Assembly: GCA_002380945.1 (NCBI GenBank)
Contig: DFWO01000110.1
Coordinates: forward strand, 1-7,158
Length of the DNA: 7,158 nt
Reading direction: 5' to 3'
From: Methylococcaceae bacterium UBA4132
GTDB taxonomy: Bacteria > Pseudomonadota > Gammaproteobacteria > Methylococcales > Methylomonadaceae
A program made the translations under genes and the position numbers. Below are positions 1 through 6,648 of the stretch, piece after piece. The notes under the pieces were generated by a model. That model ran no database searches, was not told the origin of the DNA, and worked only from the letters and a program-made list of their open reading frames with translations. Numbering within the stretch: position 1 is the first letter of the stretch; each line of letters starts with the position of its first letter.

Positions 1-99
1 TGCATGCATCGCCAATGTACAATGGGCTGCCGTTGGGCGGCTGCTTTCTCTTATCATTATTTGCCAACTTTCTTTGGCTTCGGTGCGTTCAAAATACAT
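1..99 (-). CDS. Possible N-terminus of an IS transposase, partial
   Basis: A minus-strand frame starts with ATG at 99-97 and stays open for 33 codons to the window edge, beginning MYFERTEAKESWQ. The start lies about 30 bases inside the proposed IS terminus, a normal distance for a transposase start. No domain can be identified from so short a piece. The plus strand is also open across much of this stretch, so the choice of strand rests on position and on the ATG. Treat it as a candidate only. Confidence 0.25.
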   Translation of the reverse strand, partial: MYFERTEAKESWQIMIRESSRPTAAHCTLAMHA

Positions 100-113
100 A
101 GCCTACACCCTCT

Positions 114-131
114 GTCAATGCGTAACTTCTA
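114..131 (+). repeat. 18-bp inverted repeat, left member (GTCAATGCGTAACTTCTA)
   Basis: This sequence is the exact reverse complement of 7141-7158, the last 18 bases of the window. An exact 18-base inverted match about 7 kb away is not expected by chance and marks the proposed IS terminus. Because the right-hand copy is cut by the window end, the true repeat may be much longer. Confidence 0.85.
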
Positions 132-166
132 TCATAGTGAATAAAACATATTGATTTGTTGAAAAT

Positions 167-175
167 TGCTATAGT
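167..175 (+). promoter_or_regulatory. Candidate extended -10 promoter for the condensin operon
   Basis: The sequence TGCTATAGT fits an extended -10 element (TGn followed by TATAGT, five of six matches to TATAAT). It lies about 70 bases upstream of the ATG at 244. No good -35 box stands at the usual spacing (147-152 reads CATATT), which an extended -10 can tolerate. An alternative is TTGAAA at 159-164 with TATCAA at 181-186, 16 bases apart. The site is only about 36 bases from the proposed IS end. No operator-like palindrome was recognised in 132-243. Confidence 0.35.
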
Positions 176-243
176 CAGCCTATCAATTCCGCGCGCTCTA
201 CCCTAGACTTATTCACCTTTCCCTCAACTTGCCATTCTCATTC

Positions 244-1308
244 ATGTTTGCCATTAATCGTTTAATCCTTATCTACTCCTACAAAGCGCATCACTTTCAA
301 GAATTACGTTTAAATGGGCATACCAATTTAAATGGTGTCAATGGTGCGGGTAAAACCACGCTGTTACGATTATTGCCGTTATTTTTTGGCGCAAGTCCGC
401 GCAGCTTAGTGTTAAAAAGTCGCGTGACGGACAGTTTTATTAAACATTATTTACCGCGTGAATCATCGTATATTATTTTTGAATATCAACGTGATAAACA
501 AACCTGCATAGTGGTGATTTATGCGCGTAATGAAGACAGCGTGTGTTACCGTTTTATTGATAAACCATTTAATATGGCGGATTTTACCGAGACGCACAGC
601 GATGGTTCAGTCGTGCCTATTTCTTGTCTGCATCTTAAAAAACACTTTCATTCATCACAGCATCGGGTTCACTTAAGCGACCAACTCAACACCAGTGAAT
701 ACCGCAGTGTTATTCAAAATTCTGGCATCAAAAAAGAGTTACGCAACTTACCTGTTCGTTATAGTTTTGGCAACGGCAGTGGCGGACAGCGTTTAAAAGA
801 TATGGAAAAAATCGTCTCAGGAATGCTAAATCGGTTTACTGATTTTACGGAATTGCGTGCCATGTTGGTTAGTTGTATTGATGAACAGCGTGACACCATT
901 GAATTGGGCGTTAATCCTGACACCTTAACCACTTGGTATAAGGAATACCGCGCCTTTGAAAAAGTGGAAAAAGAACGCCTCAAAGCGGCATCATTAACAC
1001 AGCTTAGCAGTAACTTAGCGCAAACCACCGACAATTTAGCGCAGTTACAACAGCGATTACGGCTATTATCAGAGCGCACTCAACAACAAGAGCAAACCCA
1101 CCAGAAAAATTTAAAAGAACTAGGGCAACAAGGCGAACGACTGCGTGAAGAATGGCAAGATAACGAGCAGGCGATACGTTCCTCTTTAGCGCAAACTAAA
1201 GCCGACCTAAATCAGCACGAACGCGATAAAAATCGCCTAGAGCAAGAACAAGCCAACTGGCAACTGGCAACTGGCAACAACAAGATATTAATAAACGCCA
1301 GTTATTAG
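244..1308 (+). CDS. SMC-like condensin ATPase (MksB/JetC-type, DUF3584-like), N-terminal part; frame interrupted
   Basis: This is the ATPase head and first coiled-coil part of an SMC/MukB-like protein, the motor of a condensin that would act on DNA in the cytoplasm. Starting at ATG 244, the Walker A motif GVNGAGKT is at residues 31-38 (334-357), preceded by the usual SMC-type opening in which a beta strand and a 'NGHTNLNG' turn lead into the P-loop. Residues of about 40-245 form the head lobe. From about residue 245 the chain becomes a charged, Gln-rich coiled coil. The proper sequence ends at Trp 1258-1260; after that a tandem heptanucleotide shifts the frame and a TAG follows at 1306-1308. 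A TTG at 229 is in frame, but ATG 244 fits better with family proteins that begin just before the first strand. No clear Shine-Dalgarno sequence is seen. The resemblance to DUF3584/MksB-like proteins is from recalled motifs, not a search. Confidence 0.8.
   Translation: MFAINRLILIYSYKAHHFQELRLNGHTNLNGVNGAGKTTLLRLLPLFFGASPRSLVLKSRVTDSFIKHYLPRESSYIIFEYQRDKQTCIVVIYARNEDSVCYRFIDKPFNMADFTETHSDGSVVPISCLHLKKHFHSSQHRVHLSDQLNTSEYRSVIQNSGIKKELRNLPVRYSFGNGSGGQRLKDMEKIVSGMLNRFTDFTELRAMLVSCIDEQRDTIELGVNPDTLTTWYKEYRAFEKVEKERLKAASLTQLSSNLAQTTDNLAQLQQRLRLLSERTQQQEQTHQKNLKELGQQGERLREEWQDNEQAIRSSLAQTKADLNQHERDKNRLEQEQANWQLATGNNKILINASY
1254..1274 (+). repeat. Triple tandem heptanucleotide (CAACTGG x3) that splits the ATPase frame
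   Basis: Three perfect copies of CAACTGG lie end to end, followed by CAAC. Frame 1, used by the N-terminal part, runs through the repeat and stops at 1306. The C-terminal part is in the -1 frame. Removing 14 bases (two units) joins Trp 1258-1260 directly to Gln 1275-1277 and gives QANWQQQDINKRQLLASR in one coiled-coil frame. Adding one unit (21 bases more than the single-copy form) would also be in frame and insert seven residues. One or four copies are therefore 'on', while two or three are 'off'. Slippage at such a tract is a known basis of phase variation; that it happens here is inference. Confidence 0.85.
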
Positions 1309-1316
1309 CGAGTCGT

Positions 1317-3863
1317 TTGGTGGACATAAAAACCCAACTCACACTCGAAACCGAAACTCAGCAACGATTTTTAGCTGCCACTCAAGATATTGAAGCCGAA
1401 TTCCGAAGCAAGGAAGCACAGTTAAAACAACGCATTGATAAGCAACAAAACAGCTACGATAAACAAATTGGCGATTTAAAATACCACGCCTTACAGCTTA
1501 AAAGTGACGCAAAAGAAGCCAGTCAAAAACAGGCGAACGCATTACAACAAACCAATGACAGCCAAAAAGACGCTATTCAAGCCGCCATTAACACGCTACA
1601 AGAACAGCTAGGTGGCATTAAACAACAATTAAACGCCGTCTCCGCCGACCCGCAATTGTTAGCCGATAAAGAAACCAAACACGCGCAGTTACAAACAATT
1701 CTGCAAGACAAACAAACCGCTGAACAACAAGCCAATGAACTTGAGCAAGAAAAACAGCGCGGTCAAACCAGCATCAACGCGCTATTAAATGCTAAACAAC
1801 ACCGTGAAAATCAACGCGATACCCTCAAACAAACCCAGCACCTATTAAACCAACAACTAAAAGCCACACCCGATACCTTGCTAGGTTTTTTACGCGAGCA
1901 ACAACCGAATTGGGTTGATGACATTGCCAAAGTGATTCAGCCCAACTTATTGCTACGCGAAGATTTAGAACCCACGCTCACTGCACCCAATCACAGTTTA
2001 TACGGTTTACAGCTCAATTTAACCAATGTATCCGCCGACTACACAGCGGATGAACAACAAATTCGCCAGCGCATAAATGACTGTCATGAACAACTGGAAA
2101 AACTACACGATTTAGACCAGAAAGAAGCGACAGAACTCGACAAACTTGCCAAAATCCAGCGCGACTTAATCAAGCAACAACAGTTAGCCGTTGCCAGTGT
2201 GACTGCCTGCCAAAACCAACTGAACAAAGGCAAACAAGAACTGGAATCCTTAACTCGTCAAATAGAGCAGAGTAAAAAACAGCGTCAGCAAGCAGTCAAA
2301 CAACAACACAGCAACATCACTGAACAAATAACACAGCAACAGCAACAGCAACAGCTCCTAGCCGTTAAAACACAGTTAGCCACCCAATTAAACGACTTAC
2401 AAACCCAATTAGCCAGCGCACAACAACGCATTGATGAGGACAACCAGCAAAAAATCGACAGCTTGCAACAAGCGATAAAACAACTGCACCAGCAACAACA
2501 GCAACAATTAGACGACTTGGCAGAGCAACGTTTGCGTAGTTTGCAAGAAAGGAAAATTGATACCACCACCTTACAAGCGTTAGAAAACACCATCGCTCGA
2601 TTAAAAAATACACAACAGCAAGCCGAAAAAGCCACCGATATTGTTAAAGATTATCAGCGTTGGCAGACAAATGAATGGGTGCGTTATCCTGAAATATCCG
2701 CTCATATCAACCGCTGTCAGACCTTACAACAGCAGCAAAATCAACACTACGACTCTGCTAAACAAAATTTTGCAACCGAGCAGAAAAGCCTAAAAGATAA
2801 ACAATCATCCACGAACACCGCTTTGCAAACCTGTTCAAAACAGCTAGATAATATTAATTATTTGCTCAAACAATTAAATGATTACGCGCTCAATCACTGC
2901 CCAGAAACAGTATTAGAATCCGCCCACACCGTTGCTTTTTTACAAAATGAATACCACAAATTAACCGAAGATTATAAAAAACAGCGCAAAGAATTAACGC
3001 AATTAATAAACCATTTAAAACGGGTATTAGCGCAAGAAATAGGTACACGCCCTGCACAATATTATGCAACGCAAGAGCGGGCATTAATGGATTCAACCGA
3101 AGAAAACGAATGGATTATCGCTATTCAAAATTGGTATGAAGAAGATTTAATTAATTATAAACGTTGGCTTATTGCTCAAACACATAATTTTGGTGGCGGT
3201 ATTCATGAATATAAACAAGCCTTAGAAAAATTTAATAGTGGCGTTAGAAAATTATCAACCCGTTTAGCCGCGCATATAGATGAGAATATTCTATTTGAAA
3301 AAATTGAACGTATTGAAGTTCATTTAAAATCTAAAGTAGATACCTTAGATTATTGGCAACAACTAGAACAGTTTTCGCAACATTATAATGAATGGCAACG
3401 ATTAGGTGATTTACCCAGCTCAGATTTTGCTAAAATTATTGAACAAGTCGCCAGTCAATTACAAGGCAAAGGGCGCGTAGAAACCAAGCTGGTTAATCTA
3501 TTAGAATTAGAAATAGGCATTGTCGAAAATGGACGGCGTAAAACCGCAACCCAAGCCGACGATTTAAAACGTATTTCCAGTACAGGTTTATCGTATCTTA
3601 TCCTGTGCGTTATTTTTATCGCGCTGGTTAATATGATTCGTAAACAACAAGCCATCACCATTATCTGGCCAATGGATGAATTAAAAGACTTACATGACTG
3701 TAATATTGAAGTGCTACTGGATTTATTAACTAAAAATAATATTCATGTATTATCGGCTTTTCCATCCGCCGACCCATCATTGTTGGCATTATTTGCTAAC
3801 TGCTATGAAATACAAGGCGACCGTAACTTAATTACTTTCACGATTGGAGATGAATATGTTTGA
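1317..3863 (+). CDS. SMC-like condensin ATPase (MksB/JetC-type, DUF3584-like), C-terminal part; frame interrupted
   Basis: This frame continues the ATPase begun at 244. It is open from 1230, so the TTG at 1317 is only the first nominal start and probably not a real one. Joined at the repeat, the whole protein would be about 1201 residues, a normal size for the family. It contains a first Gln/Lys-rich coiled coil, then a globular segment at about 1870-2030 (TLLGFLREQQPNW to LYGLQLNLTNV), close to the middle of the joined protein and so likely the hinge. A long second coiled coil runs from about 2040 to 3150. The C-terminal head lobe carries the signature-like SSTGLSYLIL and the Walker B strand ITIIWPMDEL, with the catalytic Asp-Glu pair and a following LKDLHD. 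Without the N-terminal lobe it could not form a complete ATP site. It ends inside the start of the MksE-like gene. Confidence 0.8.
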   Translation: MVDIKTQLTLETETQQRFLAATQDIEAEFRSKEAQLKQRIDKQQNSYDKQIGDLKYHALQLKSDAKEASQKQANALQQTNDSQKDAIQAAINTLQEQLGGIKQQLNAVSADPQLLADKETKHAQLQTILQDKQTAEQQANELEQEKQRGQTSINALLNAKQHRENQRDTLKQTQHLLNQQLKATPDTLLGFLREQQPNWVDDIAKVIQPNLLLREDLEPTLTAPNHSLYGLQLNLTNVSADYTADEQQIRQRINDCHEQLEKLHDLDQKEATELDKLAKIQRDLIKQQQLAVASVTACQNQLNKGKQELESLTRQIEQSKKQRQQAVKQQHSNITEQITQQQQQQQLLAVKTQLATQLNDLQTQLASAQQRIDEDNQQKIDSLQQAIKQLHQQQQQQLDDLAEQRLRSLQERKIDTTTLQALENTIARLKNTQQQAEKATDIVKDYQRWQTNEWVRYPEISAHINRCQTLQQQQNQHYDSAKQNFATEQKSLKDKQSSTNTALQTCSKQLDNINYLLKQLNDYALNHCPETVLESAHTVAFLQNEYHKLTEDYKKQRKELTQLINHLKRVLAQEIGTRPAQYYATQERALMDSTEENEWIIAIQNWYEEDLINYKRWLIAQTHNFGGGIHEYKQALEKFNSGVRKLSTRLAAHIDENILFEKIERIEVHLKSKVDTLDYWQQLEQFSQHYNEWQRLGDLPSSDFAKIIEQVASQLQGKGRVETKLVNLLELEIGIVENGRRKTATQADDLKRISSTGLSYLILCVIFIALVNMIRKQQAITIIWPMDELKDLHDCNIEVLLDLLTKNNIHVLSAFPSADPSLLALFANCYEIQGDRNLITFTIGDEYV
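2334..2355 (+). repeat. CAGCAA hexanucleotide microsatellite in the second coiled coil
   Basis: The unit CAGCAA is repeated about 3.5 times and encodes most of a run of seven glutamines (ITQQQQQQQLL). A related CAGCAACAACAGCAACAA stretch follows near 2491. Length changes here would be in frame, so they would lengthen or shorten the coiled-coil arm without breaking the gene, unlike the heptamer at 1254. Confidence 0.7.
3846..3849 (+). promoter_or_regulatory. Ribosome binding site GGAG that fixes the MksE-like start
   Basis: GGAG lies six bases before ATG 3856 and inside the last codons of the ATPase gene. This spacing favours 3856 over the in-frame TTG at 3844 and ATG at 3850. Confidence 0.65.
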
Positions 3864-4473
3864 AATAGTCGTAAAACAATTGCTGGAAGGGCAATTTATT
3901 TGTGAATATCAAAACTATGACGGTTTTCACTATTTACAAAATCATAGCGAAAAAGTCGATACTTTCTTACAACAATTAAATTATCGACTGTCACACACGC
4001 CGCAAAAATCAGCCTTTTATGCGTCTTATCAAACCATTGACTCAAATGCGCGTAAAGACATAAGTAAAGTTTTCCATCAATTTAAAACCGAATTACAAGC
4101 TGTTGTGGCATGGCTTAATTTAATGATGTCGGTTTTAAATCAAGAATCCGCGTTAATGTCAGGCGATACTTTATATTTCGTCAAGCTATTACAAACGCTA
4201 GAGCAGAATAGTTCACAAGCGGAACAATTGCGCAGTTTTTCTAAATTTAAAGACTTTAATAGCACGGATGTTAGTTTAAAAAGTCGTTTAGAAAAATTAC
4301 TCAATACGCTAAAAAACTGGGGCTATTTGGTATTAATTGATTCTGATACGTTAATTTATAAAGTAACAGGCAAGTTAGATTATTTTTATCAGGCATTAGA
4401 GTTTATTCAAGAGCATGAAAAACTGCCTATAGAACAATCTGACGAAGAGCCAGAGCAAGCGAGTTTATTATGA
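3856..4473 (+). CDS. MksE/JetB-like condensin accessory subunit
   Basis: This protein of 205 residues (from ATG 3856) is likely the small winged-helix partner that binds the kleisin and SMC head in an MksBEF/Wadjet complex. The opening (KQLLEGQFICEYQNYDGFHYL) and the C-terminal winged-helix segment (LEKLLNTLKNWGYLVLIDSD, then a KVTGKLDYFYQAL helix) match the recalled pattern of MksE proteins. The middle is helical and the tail acidic (EQSDEEPEQ). Its start overlaps the ATPase stop by eight bases and its TGA overlaps the next ATG by four, so translation is probably coupled along the operon. The reading frame is intact with no suspicious residues. The assignment rests on size, position beside an SMC ATPase, and the winged-helix pattern; sequence identity in this family is usually low. 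Confidence 0.7.
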   Translation: MFEIVVKQLLEGQFICEYQNYDGFHYLQNHSEKVDTFLQQLNYRLSHTPQKSAFYASYQTIDSNARKDISKVFHQFKTELQAVVAWLNLMMSVLNQESALMSGDTLYFVKLLQTLEQNSSQAEQLRSFSKFKDFNSTDVSLKSRLEKLLNTLKNWGYLVLIDSDTLIYKVTGKLDYFYQALEFIQEHEKLPIEQSDEEPEQASLL

Positions 4474-5351
4474 GTGCCAGTTTAGAGCGACTATTAAAAT
4501 CATTGGCAAATCACAGTGATTTAATCGCCTCGGCTTATTCTTATGGTCATATTAGTAAAGATGGTAAAAATGAACGCGCTTTAAATCAATTACACCAGCA
4601 AAAAATATTGGTTAAGCGTGATGAAGAAAACTATCGGCTCACCGCACAATTAAGTCAATTCTTAGATTATGCCTTAAGCAGTGAGAGAATTAGGCGTTTA
4701 GATACGGATTTAGGTAGCTGGATGGATACCTTGGAACAATCCATTGGTTTATATCAAACGGCACATCATGAACAACGGATGGATGATTGTGATAATTATA
4801 AATTTGAAATTGAACATTTAGTGTTTCAATTAGCCGATACCTTAGAAGAAAATACCCATTATTTATTAATACTGGTGCAGCTTGCTCAGCTACAAATACA
4901 ATTAGATGCGCGTTTTAGCCATCCTTTAGTCGTATATCGTGGCGATAAAGACTACCGTGCTGACACTTGTTTACAACTTTTACAGCAATTAAAACGCCCT
5001 GTGTTGGCGATGACTGATCTTGATCCAGCAGGTTTAGCTATTGCACAAGCACTGCCTTATGTGGTGGCATTAGTCGCGCCTAAACTGTCTGTTGTTGAGA
5101 CTTTCTTTCTGAGCCAAAAAATGGCTAATCCGAATTTATATACGCAACAATTAGCCCAGTACCGTGCTGTTTTAGATGGCAGCGAATATGCGACGATTCG
5201 CGCATTTTGGCAGTTATTAAATCGTTATCAAGCGGGAATCGTGCAAGAACATTGGTTGAATGTAGAGATTGAGCTATTAATTAATGACTTAATTGATGTA
5301 ACGCAGACCTGTAGAGGAACTGATAGCTGTAGCGAATTGAAAAATTTGTAA
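4470..5351 (+). CDS. Kleisin-like / TOPRIM fusion protein (MksF/JetA N-half, JetD/MksG DUF7281-like C-half)
   Basis: This protein of 293 residues appears to be made of two parts. Residues 1-68 look like a winged helix, and 70-136 form a helical stretch (RRLDTDLGSWMDTLEQ, then EIEHLVFQLADTLEENTHYL) of the kind found in MksF/JetA kleisins. From about residue 151 the chain resembles the TOPRIM part of JetD/MksG nucleases: LVVYRGDKDYRAD at 153-165, then the metal-binding TDLDPAGL at 182-189 (Asp 183 and Asp 185) and the late AGIVQEHWL at 255-263. The first TOPRIM glutamate, normally in an ENxxxF-like motif some 20-30 residues before VYRG, is not seen; kleisin-like sequence is there instead. No separate kleisin or nuclease gene is present. 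ATG 4470 overlaps the MksE-like stop by four bases. The TOPRIM half is fairly safe; the kleisin half rests on pattern and context. An intact TOPRIM protein with an unusual N-domain is the alternative. Confidence 0.6.
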   Translation: MSASLERLLKSLANHSDLIASAYSYGHISKDGKNERALNQLHQQKILVKRDEENYRLTAQLSQFLDYALSSERIRRLDTDLGSWMDTLEQSIGLYQTAHHEQRMDDCDNYKFEIEHLVFQLADTLEENTHYLLILVQLAQLQIQLDARFSHPLVVYRGDKDYRADTCLQLLQQLKRPVLAMTDLDPAGLAIAQALPYVVALVAPKLSVVETFFLSQKMANPNLYTQQLAQYRAVLDGSEYATIRAFWQLLNRYQAGIVQEHWLNVEIELLINDLIDVTQTCRGTDSCSELKNL

Positions 5352-5418
5352 TCCATTAATTTTTATCAACACTGTCAGGAAAGAGGATGCGAAGTTCGTA
5401 TAGCCATCCTACCCACTA

Positions 5419-6105
5419 TCATTCTCCAGCAAGTTTATAACCAACCCCATGTACGGTTTCAATTAATGCTTCACAACCTGCTTCAGCGAATTTTTGCCGT
5501 ATGTGGCGGATGTGGCTGTCGATGGTGCGGTCGCTGATGTAAATATTGTTATACGCGCCATTCATGATGTGGTCGCGGCTAAATACGCGCTGTGGTGAGC
5601 GGGCGAATAATAACAACATGGCAAATTCGGTGGCGGTGAGGTTAATGACTACGCCGTTCCAAGTGGCAGTATGTTGTTCAGGATAGATGGCTAATTTACC
5701 GTGTTGTAAACTGGGCGTGGTGGGTTCTGATTTAGCGGTGGTTAGTGTGCGTTTAAGAATGACGTTAATTCTTGCCACTAATTCACGCGGGCTAAAGGGC
5801 TTGGTGACGTAATCATCACCACCGATTTCTAAGCCTAAGATGCGGTCGATTTCATCATCGCGTGAGGATAGAAATAAAATCGGCACATCGGAGCTTTTGC
5901 GAATTTCACGGCACACTTCCAGCCCGTCAAATTCAGGCATATTTATATCGAGGACGATTAAGTCGATGCTGTATCCGCGAAAGTGTTCTAGGGCTTGTCG
6001 TCCATCTTCTGCCAGCGTTATGTGCATTCCTGCTTTTTCCAGCGCGAAACTGATGACTTCGCGGATGTGTAAATCATCGTCAGCAACGAGGATGTGTTTG
6101 TTCAT
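5419..6105 (-). CDS. OmpR/PhoB-family two-component response regulator (CreB-like)
   Basis: This is an intact 228-residue transcription regulator controlled by phosphorylation. The receiver domain (about 1-115) shows the acidic pocket Asp 9-11, the phospho-acceptor Asp 53 in LIVLDINMP, Ser 80 at the switch position and Lys 102 in VTKPFSPREL. A short linker is followed by a winged-helix DNA-binding domain (about 130-228) with the recognition segment SDRTIDSHIRHIRQKF and the closing hairpin ETVHGVGYKL. The stretch DEIDRILGLEIGGDDYVTKP recalls CreB, and the adjacent creD remnant supports a cre-type role, but PhoB-like relatives share these motifs, so no symbol is given. Its ATG overlaps the original stop of the M23 gene (ATGA), showing the two were one operon. 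No sensor kinase gene follows; the convergent condensin operon ends 67 bases away. No strong Shine-Dalgarno sequence is visible. Confidence 0.92.
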   Translation of the reverse strand: MNKHILVADDDLHIREVISFALEKAGMHITLAEDGRQALEHFRGYSIDLIVLDINMPEFDGLEVCREIRKSSDVPILFLSSRDDEIDRILGLEIGGDDYVTKPFSPRELVARINVILKRTLTTAKSEPTTPSLQHGKLAIYPEQHTATWNGVVINLTATEFAMLLLFARSPQRVFSRDHIMNGAYNNIYISDRTIDSHIRHIRQKFAEAGCEALIETVHGVGYKLAGE

Positions 6106-6621
6106 GTCGGTTTGCCGTTAAAAAACTCATTTGGATTAAGGTAGAACATTTTAAGCCATGCCTGCGTGTTTCTCACATCGTATTGCCAAGGCAAAGGAAA
6201 TAAACTGCGAATGGTAAAGTGCAAATGTGGCGGTTTGCCGATGGCGTTGCCTGTATTGCCGAGCGTGCCGATTTTTCACCTGCTTTCACCCATTGAAAAG
6301 CCTGTCTATCAATGCGTTATAAATGGGCATAGTAATAAAATCGCCATTTCGCACCAAGAATGACTACGTTGTTACCGCCCATGTCATTAAAGCCTGTATG
6401 AAAAACTAAACCATCGCTTGCTGCAAGTACAGGCACACCGACTTTAGTAAAAATGTCGATGCCTTTGTGTGTGCCTGAGCGTCCCCACGGGCTGTACCAA
6501 AATTCCAATCGGCAGATGTTGCGCCTACGACTGGCATACGTTTGTTTATTGGTAGTAGCAAGCCTGTGGTGAATATTAGCAGTGCCAGTAAGATTAACTT
6601 GATACTGAGTTTAGCGTACAT
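6102..6621 (-). pseudogene. M23 (LytM-type) zinc metallopeptidase, broken by two frameshifts and a stop
   Basis: Joined across its lesions this encodes about 172 residues. It has a membrane segment at the N-terminus (LSIKLILLALLIFTTGLLL), so it would act on peptidoglycan outside the inner membrane. The M23 core includes FWYSPWGRSGTHKGIDIF (His and Asp zinc ligands) and later GNAIGKPPHLHF with the HxH motif. Lesions: a frame change at about 6499-6504, where DWN meets FWYSPWG (one T short, or a longer deletion); a TAA at 6317-6319 after YYYAHL; and one A missing from a run (plus-strand T 6272-6276) between AGEK and IGTLGN. After the last lesion the frame runs through LPWQYDVRNTQAWLK to a TGA overlapping the response regulator start. 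Start ATG 6621 lies 27 bases after the creD stop. The zinc ligands remain, so decay is recent or partly sequencing error. Confidence 0.8.
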
Positions 6622-6648
6622 TTTTCTACACCATTTAGAAGCACGTGC

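Larger units (their letters stand above)
1..131. mobile_element. End of an insertion sequence (left-hand copy, runs off the window)
   Basis: The 18 bases at 114-131 recur in reverse complement at 7141-7158, where the match runs to the last base of the window. The simplest reading is that an IS lies to the left, ends at or near base 131, and has a second inverted copy starting at or near base 7141. The short minus-strand reading frame at 1-99 would be the beginning of its transposase. The IS family is not recognised, and no target-site duplication can be tested because the outer flanks are missing. The exact border could differ by a few bases. Confidence 0.5.

Noticed and set aside
229..231. 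TTG at 229 as the ATPase start
   Set aside because: The ATG at 244 is closer to the first conserved strand and neither has a Shine-Dalgarno sequence; the five extra residues add nothing recognisable.
1230..1308. Programmed -1 ribosomal frameshifting as the way to join the two ATPase frames
   Set aside because: The frames overlap only here and no X XXY YYZ slippery heptamer in the right phase is present. A shift would also leave extra repeat-encoded residues, while removal of exactly two repeat units gives a clean join.
1317..1319. TTG as a true start for a separate C-terminal protein
   Set aside because: It has no convincing ribosome binding site, the same frame is open further upstream with good coiled-coil sequence, and the product would lack Walker A.
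2285..2635. Cysteine-rich minus-strand frames inside the ATPase gene
   Set aside because: They are the antisense of the CAA/CAG-rich coiled coil and have no start signals or recognisable domains.
5384..5410. Hairpin AGGATG...CATCCT between the convergent genes as a terminator
   Set aside because: The stem is only six pairs with a 15-base loop and no T tract follows on either strand, so it is not reliable.
5840..6121. Plus-strand frames opposite the response regulator
   Set aside because: They are antisense shadows of a clearly conserved receiver domain.
6166..6363. Plus-strand frame of 65 codons
   Set aside because: It lies opposite the M23 peptidase remnant, whose motifs are clear on the minus strand.
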